A stretch of 64,000 nucleotides of DNA, taken from Sipunculus nudus. Lineage: Eukaryota > Annelida > Sipuncula > Golfingiida > Sipunculidae. Positions 1 to 10,998 of the stretch are shown in pieces. Location of the stretch: contig CM049314.1 in NCBI GenBank assembly GCA_026874595.1, forward strand, positions 72,184,300 through 72,248,299, read 5' to 3'. The notes below the pieces were generated by a model. That model saw only the letters and a list, made by a program, of their open reading frames with translations, made no database searches and was not told the DNA's origin. Numbering within the stretch: position 1 is the first letter of the stretch; each line of letters begins with the position of its first letter. Position numbers and translations under genes: made by a program.

Positions 1-146
1 TTCTAGGCCCAGCGGTTACGATTTGTGTATGGTTAATGGACGGACAGACAGACGGACAAGCAGACAGACACACAGAGAGACAGACGGACGACGGACAAAG
101 AGTGATCGCTATAGCTCAGATGACTTTAAGTCAGCTGAGCTAAAAA
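1..146 (+). repeat. Tail of dispersed head/tail repeat family
   Basis: A GGACGGACAGACGG-rich stretch leads into ACAAAGAGTGATCGCTATAG and a terminal hairpin in which AGCTCAG pairs with CTGAGCT just before TAAAA. The same tail recurs at about 26170-26313, 38606-38655 and 58940-59047. The element enters from outside the window, so its head is not visible. The class is unknown. Confidence 0.6.
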
Positions 147-454
147 AAGGAAACCTTTGCCAATAAGACAACTCGTGTACACAGGTAAACGGTCATGTAT
201 AATGGAGCCTCATTGGCATTTAATGTTTGTTATCCACGCGATCATACAGGTAAGAAAGATTGATATTATAAATAACTATAGAACACGGATAGTCGACAAG
301 CGACTAAGTGTATTCGCCAAATCCCAGAGGCACGGGTAAAGTAAGGTACTGAATGTTCTTGACATGACTCCAAATTTTTGGCATCAGTGATGAAAATTTA
401 AATAATTATATATGTGCAATTGTTAACAAAAACAGATCTACAGATGGAAACACA

Positions 455-1510
455 ATGCAGATTTCAGGCCGAGACACAAATCCACTCCTGAGGAAAGGGC
501 ATCAATGTATTCAATGTATTCTACGAAAACAGGGAGATAGGTGGCACCACCTGTCTTGTCTACGAGACAGCTCTCCAAGATGGATAGACATGCCAAATCT
601 CAGGCTGGTACTTCCATCCACTCCTGAGCAATTTTCACCCAAAGCAAACGCATCGATAAATGTGACACAAGAACGGTTGCAGATGGGGCCACCAGTCTTT
701 AGTACGAGATGGAGGTTTCCAAGATCTATGGACATGCATAATTTCAGTGCAATACGACCAACCACTTCTGAGATTTGAGCAATTTTTATCCAAAGCAAAC
801 GTATGGATGGACGGCACCAGGGTTGCCAGCAGCCAACTCTGAAAATATTTCCTGACTTTCCCCTGACTATTCACGGACTCTCAGTTGGGTTTCAAGGATA
901 AATAGTCACGTCAATTTTGAATTTGGTCTAAAATACGTCATTTTACAGCCAACCCTAATGTAAACATCATTTGAAAAACGTATGGAACACCAGAACAATA
1001 TATCAGATCCTGCTTTTTTTATATTTCTGCTAAGAAAATAATTGTTCCATCATTAATTGTTCGTGTTATATGTTGTGTATCCATATTCTGCATTACAACC
1101 TTAGATTTTTATACAAAAAAAGGAAACAAGAATAAATATGCAAATTTACTACATTTTTATAAGAGATGCAAAGAGTATCAACCTGACAATTAACTGCGAT
1201 CTATATAAAAGTGAAAGATTTTTATGAGATTCCCTGACTTCTCCCTGGCCTTGAGAAAAATAATTTTCCCTGACTTTTCCCTGACCACTAGCAATCTTAG
1301 CCACGTAATATAGATTGCAGATGTCGCCACAACTCTTCAGTATGAGATGGAGTTATTCAAGGTCTATGGACATGCACAATTTTGGGCTTATATGACAAAC
1401 CACTCCTGAGATAAAGGCATCAATATATTCCATGAAAACGGGAAGGTAGGAGGCGCCGCCCGTCTGGTCTACGAGAAATCTCTCGAAAATGGATGCATTG
1501 CTCATTACAT
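455..1510. repeat. Dispersed repeat with GGTGGCACCACC-type palindromes
   Basis: Blocks at 455-817 and 1300-1510 repeat the same sentence-like order: a GGTGGCRCCACC palindrome, a CTACGAGA segment, GGACATGC, then CACTCCTGAG and CCAAAGCAAAC. The order resembles the tandem units at 31430-32060. The two halves are separated by the inserted element at 818-1299. Short open frames here are not conserved and I do not call them genes. Confidence 0.5.
818..1299. mobile_element. Short hAT-like MITE
   Basis: The left end CAGGGTTGCCAG and the reverse complement of the right end, TAAGATTGCTAG, form imperfect inverted termini. Both ends are followed inward by TTTCCCTGACTTTCCC-like sequence. The element interrupts the repeat at 455-1510. 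I could not find a clean 8-bp target duplication, so the hAT assignment is tentative. Confidence 0.4.
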
Positions 1511-1832
1511 ACTGGATTTTATTGTAATATTAGGAAGGATAGTAAAATATGTATTGTGATATGTTCACTGTATTTCATAGGAAATATATTTATTCGTTGG
1601 CAGACAAAATATATATTTCATACATTTATGTAATACAAATGGACTACATTGTATACAGATTTGTCATTTCAGACTGCAAATATGACGGGAATACTTTACA
1701 ATATAAAATTACAACAACAAAAGTTTTATTTCAATAAATCAGTTCAGTCACTTTAACAAATAATTATAAATGTCCATACATGAAAACTACAGTATTGCAT
1801 TATTCCATATGCGACTGTGTGTGCCAAACAAA

Positions 1833-1935
1833 TTGTGGTGCATGGAGGAGTAATGATCAAGGGCGCTTGTCTAGTGACCGCAAGGTTGTGGGTTTGGATC
1901 TTGCTCAGTAGGGGTGTAACAATACATCACATAAT
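1833..1935 (+). repeat. Relic of tRNA-derived SINE
   Basis: GTAATGATCAAGG and GTTGTGGGTTTGGATCTTG correspond to the degenerate A and B boxes of the SINE at 21726-22030. The position is colinear with that copy, so the insertion predates the segmental duplication. Confidence 0.45.
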
Positions 1936-2959
1936 CGATGCATTGAATTGCAAGCCCACGATTGAACTGTAATCGAATATTAACCTCTGAATCAATCATT
2001 TCAGTTTCGGTATTATTATTTTTTGGCATCTACCACCCCGAAGTCCTATGTCAGCTCTCAAATTTGATAGAGCAGTTCACGATGTCGAAGCTCTTCATCA
2101 CGTGTGTACACAATATCTACTTTAAACCTTCAATGGTGGCCAGTTCCACTTGCAATGAAACATATATGGCGGCGACAAACAGAGGAAGACCAACAATTTT
2201 CATTTTATTTGCTCAAATTTACCAATATTCATTTTAGAAAAATTGCTTTTATTTTCAAAAAAAGTGTGAGATTTACTACTAAAGTAAGAACTGAATCAAG
2301 AATTTAGTCGAAGGTAAAGAATTGATAATTTAATTGATACTAAGTCCATACAAGTCATCTAGTTACCCACAAGACAAATCTGATGTACAATTTCCATTCT
2401 GTAATAATATTCTTTCTTCTTCCACATATCAAATCAAGTTGCCAAACTGACCAATCAGGTACTAGCACTGCATTATGTCCTTAGCACTCTCCCCTCCACT
2501 TAAGTTGCCAAAATCAGACCCCACATTTACATTTTGTCTACAATGCTCTACAGTAATCATGGTTAAAACTAGATATGCCCCCGCCGGTAGCAACTTCGAA
2601 ATACACGGTGGGGTATAAGTGGTGGAGTAAACATGTACAGTTAATGGAGATCAACGATGATTATGATGTTAAGAAATTGCATTAAATATTCTTAGTAAAG
2701 TAGTATAACTCCTGGTGAAATGTTGGTCAAGCGGAAAGAAATGCAAACTGGGTCTGTAAGTGATCTTTCTAAGAGAAAACACTAAATATCAGTGCAATAC
2801 CTGCAGCCATAACGAAAAGGAATAATTGTAGAAATGAATAACCTTATGAAATTGTCTTTTGAAAAAGGAGCGTCATGTGGTCTGAATAGTAACACACATG
2901 GACTTGAATTTGAACCTGAAAAATCCCGCAAATATAAAACATGTATCCCCCTGCATGCA

Positions 2960-3482
2960 CACGTGCTCGATCTGTAACTGGTCCTAAATCAACAACTCAC
3001 TGAAAATCAGATCAATATCTGATTTTGCATTGCAAAAAAAGTCCGTACAAGTGCATTTTTCATGAAATTGTCTAAGTTCAAGAGCTGTCATACCGTCAAA
3101 AGTAGATCAGCCGGGGTTTAAGACTAACTCGATCTGTAACTGGTCATCATCCAACCACACACCGAAAATCAAGTCAAGATCTACAGGCATTGCAAAAAAG
3201 TCTGTACAAGTGATTTTATCATGATATATTCAATTTTTCATGACATTTTCTTTGTTTAGGAGCCCTCATACCGTCAAAAGTAGGTCAGCTGGGATGAAAC
3301 GGGAACTGGATCTGTAACTGGTCAGCATCCATCCACACCCAAATCAAGTCAACATCTACAGGCACTGCAAAAATCGTCTATATAAGTGCATTTTTCATGA
3401 AATTTTCTTTGTTCATGAGCTGTCATACTGTCAAAAGTAGGTCAGCCGGGACCAAACGCGAACTTGATCTGTAACTGGTCTT
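2960..3482. repeat. Tandem repeat, about 165-bp unit, three copies
   Basis: GATCTGTAACTGGTC occurs at about 2969, 3129, 3309 and 3467. It is separated each time by the same order of motifs: AAATCAAGTCAA, GGCATTGCAAAAA, TTTTTCATGAAATT, CATACCGTCAAAAGTAG and TCAGCCGGG. The units have diverged and have slightly unequal lengths. No coding content is visible. Confidence 0.7.
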
Positions 3483-4019
3483 TATAAATCATCCCCATTC
3501 CTCCTTTCGACCCCCGATCCTCCCGACAGTACTCCCCGTCCTTCAGGAAATTAATTTTATCTAATGATGATTACATTTTCTTAAACAAAATCATGAAATT
3601 CCTGTCACTGGTATCCTTATATTTTGGCCTAATTTCAATATAAAGATTTCTAAAGGAAAGTGTGTTTTGTTTACATCACGTTTTACCATCCGTGTTATTT
3701 GGGAATGAGAGACTCACTGGTCTGGCGCTGATGTCAGAGCTTTATCCTTAGGTTGTAATATCAGAGTTTTCCAGGAGGCTACCTTGAGTCCTATAACTTA
3801 TTAGAGGGCTGAGGTGTCTGAGAAACATGTACTCATCGAATATGCAGTAATTAATGTATTGTTAATTGATAATTCTACACTGCAAATATATTTATATATT
3901 GTTTTATTTATTCATCTTGTAAAACTTTTATGTATAATTGGAGTTAAAACATTAGTCCGTTGTGTGGAATAAGATATATTAAATATATATAGGCGAGATA
4001 TTTTATTAATTTATATTTT
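3483..4019. other. Non-genic AT-rich stretch
   Basis: I see no convincing coding exon, RNA gene or inverted termini here. It holds AT-rich unique sequence and scattered short homopolymers. Confidence 0.4.
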
Positions 4020-4310
4020 TTGTTGAGTTTTGTGAAAATCAATCATATTCCTTGTACGTTATCCCGGCGACACCACAAAGTAGCCCATTGACCTTATTTA
4101 ATATGCGCAGATTTTTTCCATAATCAAACTGAGGCGAAATAATCAATTATTAAGGTGTGAAGGTGAGTTTCGTGAAAAATCCATCAAAACCTTGGTACGT
4201 TATCACTGCGACAATGAAAAAATGGAACGGACGGACGGACAGACGCTAAGACGGATGGACGGACGGTGGTTATACCATTATATGTCCTGTCATAGACGGG
4301 CGTATAAAAA
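4020..4310 (+). repeat. Dispersed repeat with GGACGG-rich tail
   Basis: Two sub-blocks share TTTTGTGAAAATC and GTACGTTATC near 4030-4065 and 4160-4205. They are followed by a GGACGGACGG-rich run and the hairpin-like end GTCCTGTCATAGACGGGC. The tail differs from that of the family at 1-146, so this is a separate repeat family. Confidence 0.4.
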
Positions 4311-5204
4311 GATTAAATAAATGTTCATTTTTTTATCCACGAGTACTATAATTTGTATACTTTAATATGTAGTTTTGGTGTATTCATGTACATTAACATT
4401 TATAGGGCACCCGGTGTTGCATCATTACTTTCTATACCTTCATAAATCAACCAGTAAGTTACTTGTCCCATTGCCAAGTTACTTTGCCAATCGGCTTCTC
4501 GCCCAGGCTTGTTCAGTTTTGTGAAATCTAAATGGTGGGTACATGTACATGCAGTCTGTACGATTTTATATCTTATCACAAGCAACCGGAGTGACATTGT
4601 TTTCAACTTAAAACATTGTTTCGATCAATTCTTCAATTCACTTGTACCCTCCCACAATTTTGACCTAGAAGTTTGTTGGACTTAATGTTCATATGGTTAG
4701 GTATGGTGTATTACATGTAGAAAGTAGCCGATGAATGAATATTAAAACCTGCGAAAGGTTCTCTACCGTGTTCATTGATTTTATTACTCTTTTTTTTAAA
4801 TCGATTTAAATTTGTCTGTTTTTATTCTTGGGGTAACAAATGTATATAATATATTATCAATATCAGTAAATGAACATTGGCAGATGGGCCTGTGAAACTT
4901 TAATTACTGTTGATCGGTTATTGCGCCTGACTCATCTTAAGATGGATCTGAACCAATAACTGATATATAAAAAGAGTATCAATATCAGTATCAATATTGA
5001 CATTTTTGATCGCTTATCGGGCCTGACACTCGGCTATTACAACTGATCGGCGCAAGTATACCATGGCGAGAACAAATCGTCAAAACTTTATACATATACT
5101 TAGAAAAAGGTCGCCCATGTCGGGAATTTATCTCTCCCGATCGGGAGGTCAGGAGATGAGGTGGAAAATCAGGAGGCTCCCTACCAAACCAGAAGGAATG
5201 AGAG
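4311..5204. other. Non-genic stretch
   Basis: No supported gene. A short direct repeat, TTATTGCGCCTGACTC near 4920 and TTATCGGGCCTGACAC near 5016, is the only structure I noticed. Exon 3 of PDCD10 would be expected towards the right end of this interval if copy A were complete, and it is absent. Confidence 0.4.
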
Positions 5205-5850
5205 ATATTACCATCTTGTACCAACTTAAGCAAGAACTTAAATAATTAACATATTACCAACTTGTAGCAAAAACATGAATTTAAATAATTAATATATTAC
5301 AAACTGGTGGCAAAAAATGTAAATGTAACAAAACTGAAATACTGCAACCTGTTTGCAAAATTCTTTAATGTTATAACCAAACCTGTCACCTACAGGCAAA
5401 ATATATAACTCATATGAAGCAATGTGCTATCTGGTGGCCTTACACAAACCTCATGATCAATATATCATGATCTCATGGCATATAGCCTTCATGAGAAAAG
5501 ATTATAACTTCAAATGTTTTGAGCTTTCTTGTATGGGTATATAAGTGCAGGAATCTCTTGTATTGCCCGCTCAACATCTTACAAAGTTCAAAAATACATC
5601 CATTAATGAAATCAATATTTAAGAGTGCTGGTGGTGATAGTAAATGATAGTTTGTAACAGTTTTGGTCTACAGGTGGTACGATTAACTGAATAGACGTTA
5701 CACTCCCGATACTGTTTTGGATTATGTATTAAAAAGACAACTGAACATTCCAGATTTAGACATTTCTAGAGATACTCTGTAAGATTCACCATTCAACCAT
5801 CAGAATGAATCCTCGGATCAACAGAGCCTGTTTATTATATTTAGGAATTA

Positions 5851-6322
5851 TTAAAGGGACCCAAACACCTATCTGACCTTTGTCAACTAAAGGTAATCCT
5901 TGAAGCTTTTATAAAAAAGGCCAGAACACGTGGATATCACCACCCACAGACTGAATGTTTAGTTTATATCAACGTGTTTATATTATGTGGAATCCCTCAA
6001 AATATTCAAAACAAATTAAAAAAAGGCATCAGGCTGCAAGTCCGATAAAGAGCTTTGCAAATGGCGTTTTGCAACAAGTGACCTTTCTTCTTCCGCATAC
6101 TAAGTATATGCAACCTACCACCTTAGTTACTTGTTTTTCCTGTTTGTCAACAATGCTGTGTTTACAAACATGTTGTTGATATATAAGTTCATTCATCTTT
6201 CAGGAAGGCCTGATAAGAACTTATCTCAACAAAAAATACCCTTAGATAATTAATATATACACAAAGGAAGCCAGATATCAGATAATTTCCTTTTCGCAAG
6301 GTAGGTGAATGGGCACTTTTAA
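5851..6322. mobile_element. MITE with TTAA ends (piggyBac-like), copy 1
   Basis: It starts TTAAAGGGACCC and ends GGTGAATGGGCACTTTTAA, so both ends carry TTAA and the termini are imperfect inverted repeats. A second copy with the same internal order lies at 52413-52868, sharing CTTTGCAAATGGCGTTTTGC and TTAATATATACACA. TTAA target sites are typical of piggyBac-like elements. No transposase is present, so it is non-autonomous. Confidence 0.65.
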
Positions 6323-6547
6323 GAGTTCCTCATGTTTTGAATTATTATCGGTTTGTTAAGGTGTTCTTATATGAACCAGTAGACGGCAGCAGGCTTTCAG
6401 TCTGGTCTGCAAAACTACACCTAGTATATTATTATCAAAGACATTCAAAACAGTTTTATCTACTTCGTTCAAGCTAGACTGAATGGTGTTTATGCATATA
6501 TTTTAAAATATATTTACTGATGCTGGTTTAATCTTACTTTACTGCTG

Positions 6548-6549
<2 letters not shown>

Positions 6550-6602
<53 letters not shown>
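6550..6602. repeat. (AT)n microsatellite
   Basis: An uninterrupted alternating AT run of about 50 bases. Confidence 0.95.
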
Positions 6603-6605
<3 letters not shown>

Positions 6606-7204
6606 GGAATTTATTCCTGTCACTGGACAACATTATCCAGAATAGAAGTTTAGTGTCTGATGCAGTGATGCTTGTCAAGGTATGATACTAGTATCATCTG
6701 TATTGCCTCCGCCAGAAGGGTATACATTCATTCCCTTTCATGTGTGTTTGTTCACTACATAACTCAAACAATCATGGACAGAATCATTCAATCTCATGAC
6801 ATTTTCTGGGCATTTCCAGAATGGGCAGTGAAGAAGTGATTACAATTTGGTGTGGATCCGTCACATGATCCATATCCAGGAATGTCATGAAGCAAAATTC
6901 ACTTTTGCGTGACTGAACCTGGGAATATGGGCAAAATGAGTGAATGCTAGAGGTTTGCATTCATTAAAATGCAGAATTGTAATTTCACATAGTGTTCCTC
7001 GAAAATAAAATTAAGAACAAACTGGGATGTTAAATATAGTCTCTTTGAGTTGTCCATAAATTCATATAGATAACAGCTCTGTTGAGATAACAATGCTCAG
7101 AGGTCAGACTTGTTCAAAACACATGGTTAATCAAGCCTGAAAGAACATAATAGATCCACTATCTCTCGTCCTGGATACAGCATAGGTATTAACTGGTGAC
7201 ATAC

Positions 7205-7258
7205 CTTTATCAATGCAGCTCATAAACTCTGTGCTGCTACTAAATTCTTCTTTTCTAA
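7205..7258 (-). pseudogene. Dead copy of PDCD10 exon 2
   Basis: The reverse strand reads as a near copy of functional exon 2 at 23913-23966. It has the same 54-base length and keeps both the acceptor (TTGCAG) and the donor (GTATGT). Codon 13, AGA in the functional exon, is TGA here (bases 7222-7220), which would end translation. Neighbouring PDCD10 exons are not recognisable in copy A, so this is a relic carried by the segmental duplication. Confidence 0.85.
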
Positions 7259-7534
7259 CTGCAATGAAAAAAGTATCTGACAGTTATATAAAATTGCATT
7301 TATTTATATAACAGAACATGTAAAATAACTAAAAACAAGCTGCCTGGTATTTATTCAGACTGCTGGCTTGTATCTTACCATATAATTAATGCTGATTTAT
7401 TAATGAATAACCTACATCAGTCGGCCCTGTGCCCTTAATGTATAAACATTTTTATGTGATAAGAAATGAACATACAATTTGTAGGTTAACCTTTAGATGG
7501 CGTAAATATGAACATGCGCCTGGTGACTACAAGT

Positions 7535-7600
7535 ATAACGCAAGGCCCTAGTCTGTGGACTTTGGACCGAAAGAGTGCGTGTGTGTACACAAGCATTTAC
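7535..7600 (+). promoter_or_regulatory. Conserved block upstream of TRIM-like gene A
   Basis: AACGCAAGGCCCTAGTCTGT and the following GGACTTTGGAC are almost unchanged at 27175-27235 upstream of TRIM-like gene B, while surrounding non-coding DNA has drifted more. It could be promoter or 5' untranslated sequence. Both genes also share TTGCAGCTGTGAT shortly before the ATG, which could be a splice acceptor of a 5' intron. Confidence 0.35.
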
Positions 7601-7834
7601 AGACATTAACTTCTTGGTTGAGAGAACCGTTGTGCAACAGTTACCACATAAAGCTACAGCAGAAAAGATTATTTTTGGTGGACATTCAGTGTTAGAGGGT
7701 GTGTAATTTTATTTTGTGTTCCAAGACCGTAGCTTATATATTATCTTCCACATACAATCTATGGACGGTTTTGTTTGCTCCAGTTCTGGGAGACTATCCA
7801 GCTGACACTGTTTGCAGCTGTGATCTATGAACAA

Positions 7835-9667
7835 ATGGCCACCAGTCTACCGACTTCTGCAAAAGATATGAGAGAATGCAGCGTCTGCCTGGAGGACATG
7901 CTGCAAAAGTCACCAAAACTGCTGGAATGTAAGCACTCCTTCTGCACACCGTGCCTGTCAGCGCTAGCTGAGGCACACGCCGGTTCATTAGGTCTTAGAG
8001 TTTCATGTCCAAAATGTAAACACAATACAGTTATCAAATCAGGGAAATTGTCCGATCTTCCAGATAATTTTTTACTCCAGGAGGTAAAAGCAGCACTAGA
8101 TGAGCAGAGAAGGTGCAATTATTGCTTTTACTGCAGCATGGTTAATCAGGAAACAGTTGCAGTCAATCTCTGTGTGACCTGTTGTAGATTCATGTGCAAA
8201 AACTGCTCAGAGAAACACAGAACAAGGTTTGTAAAGCATGATATTACGTTTATCATGAAAGAAAAAGAGCAGGAGTTTTGCCAGAAGCACAATCAGGTTG
8301 TTGTGAAAGTATGCTCTGCCTGCCCCCCAGTGCGTCTTCTTTGTGATGTATGTATGATGCTGGATGAGCCATGTCATGGTGATGAACATCTAATTGACTA
8401 CACAACAGCTCTGTCCCGAGAAGAAGAGGATCTCAAATCGAAAATAGATCAATGCAATGTTGATGATGTGTTATCAAAATTTAATGCTACAATACAGAAG
8501 GAAATGTCTGAGGTGCAGGAAAATGTTGTCTTCATCAAGCAAAGTCTTGACATATTGGTGGGAAAGGCAACTTTACTGATGGAGCAGTCTATGGATTTTA
8601 GGGCATTAAATCTTGCAGCAAAGGAGGTAAAGGAATGCAAACTGAAAGCACAGAAACTTCTAGAACATGACATTAGACAGCTGGATGGCATTCATGATAT
8701 CACAGAAGAGATCACAAAGGCTCTGAAAACATTTTCTGAAAAAGAGACAAAAACAGAGACTGCCTATAAAAAAACATGTTCAGATCGACAGATTTTGCAG
8801 GAACTGTTGAATATCAGGCAAAGTTTGTGTTATGTGCTACAAGTCAGACTACAGCCTGTAAAATGCTGGCCAACCAAGGCTGCTGTAAGTAAGTTGAGGG
8901 CAACAATGGAGGGCCGGGTGGTATATGTCTGCAAGGGTATCCCTGTGATAACTGAGATAAATGCTGATGGAATGAAGCGTGAGCTGCAGACAAAACACGA
9001 CTTTCATAGGCATTTACCTACAGATAATTCTATTGAGAGTTGTGGCAACAATTTGTACGTTACCTGCTACAACATTTCAGAATTATCTACAAAAGTGTAC
9101 AAATTTGATCTGCAAACAGACATTAAGAAACCTTTTCCTTCATTTTCTAACCTTAAATTCTTGTTCAAAGGATCTGGATGGATCCTGATTGACATTTGTG
9201 TCTGTGATGCCAACAATATCATGTTAATCCGTCCAGGAGGAGATATACACGGATATAATGAAAGCTCTGGTAAGGTTGTGGATTATAGATTTCCTTATAG
9301 GGATGAGCATATTCAACTTACCTCTGTGAAAGCAGATGGCCAACCCAGATTCATTGCTACTTGTGTCACAAATAGAGCTATATTAGTCCATGATAATGAA
9401 GGCAACACCATAAAGTCTATAAGTAAGGATGGATTCCCATTTAAACAACCGAGGGCAACAACAATCAATGCAAAGGGGAACATACTGGTGGCAGACTTTG
9501 AGACCTGTAAAATAGTGGAGATCACGCTGAAGGGTGAGTTTGTACGAGATGTGCTGACAAAAGAGGATGGACTAGGACACCCTGTTAATGTGGCGTACAG
9601 TCGTCCTTACTTGTGGGTGGCAGACCAGACACAAGATGGAGACAACCAGCTGAAATGTTTTCTATAA
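7835..9667 (+). CDS. TRIM-like RING/B-box protein with C-terminal NHL-like propeller, copy A
   Basis: This is a single-exon frame of 610 residues. I chose the ATG at 7835 (MATSLPTS) because it matches the start of copy B; the open frame extends upstream only without an ATG. Residues 15-61 form a C3HC4 RING (C15, C18, C32, H34, C37, C40, C58, C61). Residues 94-135 are a first B-box and 149-185 a second (C149, H152, C160, C163, C170, C173). Roughly 195-310 is charged and helical, fitting a coiled coil. About 340-605 looks like NHL/propeller repeats, with GNILVADF near the end. By family knowledge, such proteins are probably E3 ubiquitin ligases, many of them expanded in invertebrate immunity. 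The substrate is unknown. Confidence 0.9.
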   Translation: MATSLPTSAKDMRECSVCLEDMLQKSPKLLECKHSFCTPCLSALAEAHAGSLGLRVSCPKCKHNTVIKSGKLSDLPDNFLLQEVKAALDEQRRCNYCFYCSMVNQETVAVNLCVTCCRFMCKNCSEKHRTRFVKHDITFIMKEKEQEFCQKHNQVVVKVCSACPPVRLLCDVCMMLDEPCHGDEHLIDYTTALSREEEDLKSKIDQCNVDDVLSKFNATIQKEMSEVQENVVFIKQSLDILVGKATLLMEQSMDFRALNLAAKEVKECKLKAQKLLEHDIRQLDGIHDITEEITKALKTFSEKETKTETAYKKTCSDRQILQELLNIRQSLCYVLQVRLQPVKCWPTKAAVSKLRATMEGRVVYVCKGIPVITEINADGMKRELQTKHDFHRHLPTDNSIESCGNNLYVTCYNISELSTKVYKFDLQTDIKKPFPSFSNLKFLFKGSGWILIDICVCDANNIMLIRPGGDIHGYNESSGKVVDYRFPYRDEHIQLTSVKADGQPRFIATCVTNRAILVHDNEGNTIKSISKDGFPFKQPRATTINAKGNILVADFETCKIVEITLKGEFVRDVLTKEDGLGHPVNVAYSRPYLWVADQTQDGDNQLKCFL

Positions 9668-9841
9668 GAATTACATGTTAACCAGGGAAAGGGCTCATAT
9701 TTCTCTAAATGTGTCAGTATTTATCCTTTAATATACATAGTAACAGAGCTGTTTATTTACTTAAATTTTTATTTTAGTCCTGCACTGTGTAGAATGAAAA
9801 ATAATGTGATGACAATGGTGATGATAATAACAATTGATTTG

Positions 9842-9847
9842 AATAAA
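9842..9847 (+). promoter_or_regulatory. Possible poly(A) signal of TRIM-like gene A
   Basis: AATAAA lies about 175 bases after the stop codon, in an otherwise ordinary AT-rich 3' flank. Confidence 0.4.
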
Positions 9848-9904
9848 CATTGTTTAATGGTGATGAAAGCACCAAAACTGTTTAAGGTGAAAAGAAGTCA
9901 TGAA

Positions 9905-9936
9905 AAGGGACCCATTGGTCACAGCGCTCAGTTGTC
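9905..9936 (+). repeat. Head fragment of head/tail repeat family
   Basis: AGGGACCCATTGGTCACAGC followed by GCTCAGTTG is a diverged copy of the head at 24126. The colinear sequence at 29529-29558 in copy B shows it predates the segmental duplication. Confidence 0.5.
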
Positions 9937-10969
9937 CATAAGGGTTAAATAAGTTTTGTATATACATGTATATAAAAATGATGTTCAGTTTGATTTTTAT
10001 ACATTTCTTTAAATATTCAGGGAAGGGACCACATGTTTGTCAATGTAGTTTGTATTGCATATAAATTTTATCCTTTCTCTTATTTCTTAGTTAACCACAC
10101 AGTCTCAAAACATTTGGTTTCACAAAAAAAGTGAGAGCCTGTTATGGTCTCTGTTGATGATAATGAACTCACAATACTAGTGAAAATAAAATTTCATATT
10201 CCATAGGGTGTACTACTATACATTAAATTTGTGATGTCCAGAAAACAGAATACATGTATTATATAAATAGGTGTACTGTATTTCTTATATATTTAAAAAA
10301 AATGGGTGGGATGGGTTCACGCTCACACCAGCTGACAACATAACAACGATTTCTATTAAATGATAATAACAGACATGAGGAGCAACATACCTCTCATTAT
10401 GAAGCAATGATGCAATAAGAAAGCCAGAGATCACAGTGCCAAAACAAATTTGAATGTACCAGTAAAAAATCAACAATTACATTTTCATTCACACAAGAAC
10501 TTGAATTTAAAGCACAATGTCAACCGAGCAGACACGTATGATTGTTAGAAATTATACAGGTATATATTATACAGGTAAATATCAGCATGACATACCAATA
10601 TTTTAACTCTGTTCACAGATAGATCTGTAACATCCTTGTTTTTAAGTGCCTGTCCAGAGTTCATTCAACCAGTGGCAACATGTCAGGCTAACATTTTGAC
10701 ATTTTAAAAGAGTTCAAATTCAGAAAATTGAAAAAAGCCAGTGTTTTATTGGAGAGAGTAGCCAGTTCAAATAGAAATTGTAAGATATTTCATGTTCTAT
10801 AAAATATAATGTGAATGTCAAGCCTATTGTAAAAGCCCTCGTGAATGTATAAAAATTGATTTATATACATCTTTTCACATTTGTTCTTAATATAACTTCA
10901 CACATCAGGGTATTTTTCACTTTGCTCCTCGTAATTAATACATAAAACATTGTAACAAATTGTAAACAA

Positions 10970-10998
10970 GGGACCCATGGGTCACGGCGCTCAGCTGA
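10970..10998 (+). repeat. Head fragment of head/tail repeat family
   Basis: GGGACCCATGGGTCACGGCG followed by CTCAGCTGA is identical to the head at 24128. It breaks the copy A/B alignment right after ACAAATTGTAAA (copy B near 30560), so it inserted after the duplication. I did not find its tail. Confidence 0.55.

Noticed and set aside
7775-7834. N-terminal extension of TRIM-like gene A
   Set aside because: The extra 20 codons begin at TTG, not ATG, and are not shared by copy B.
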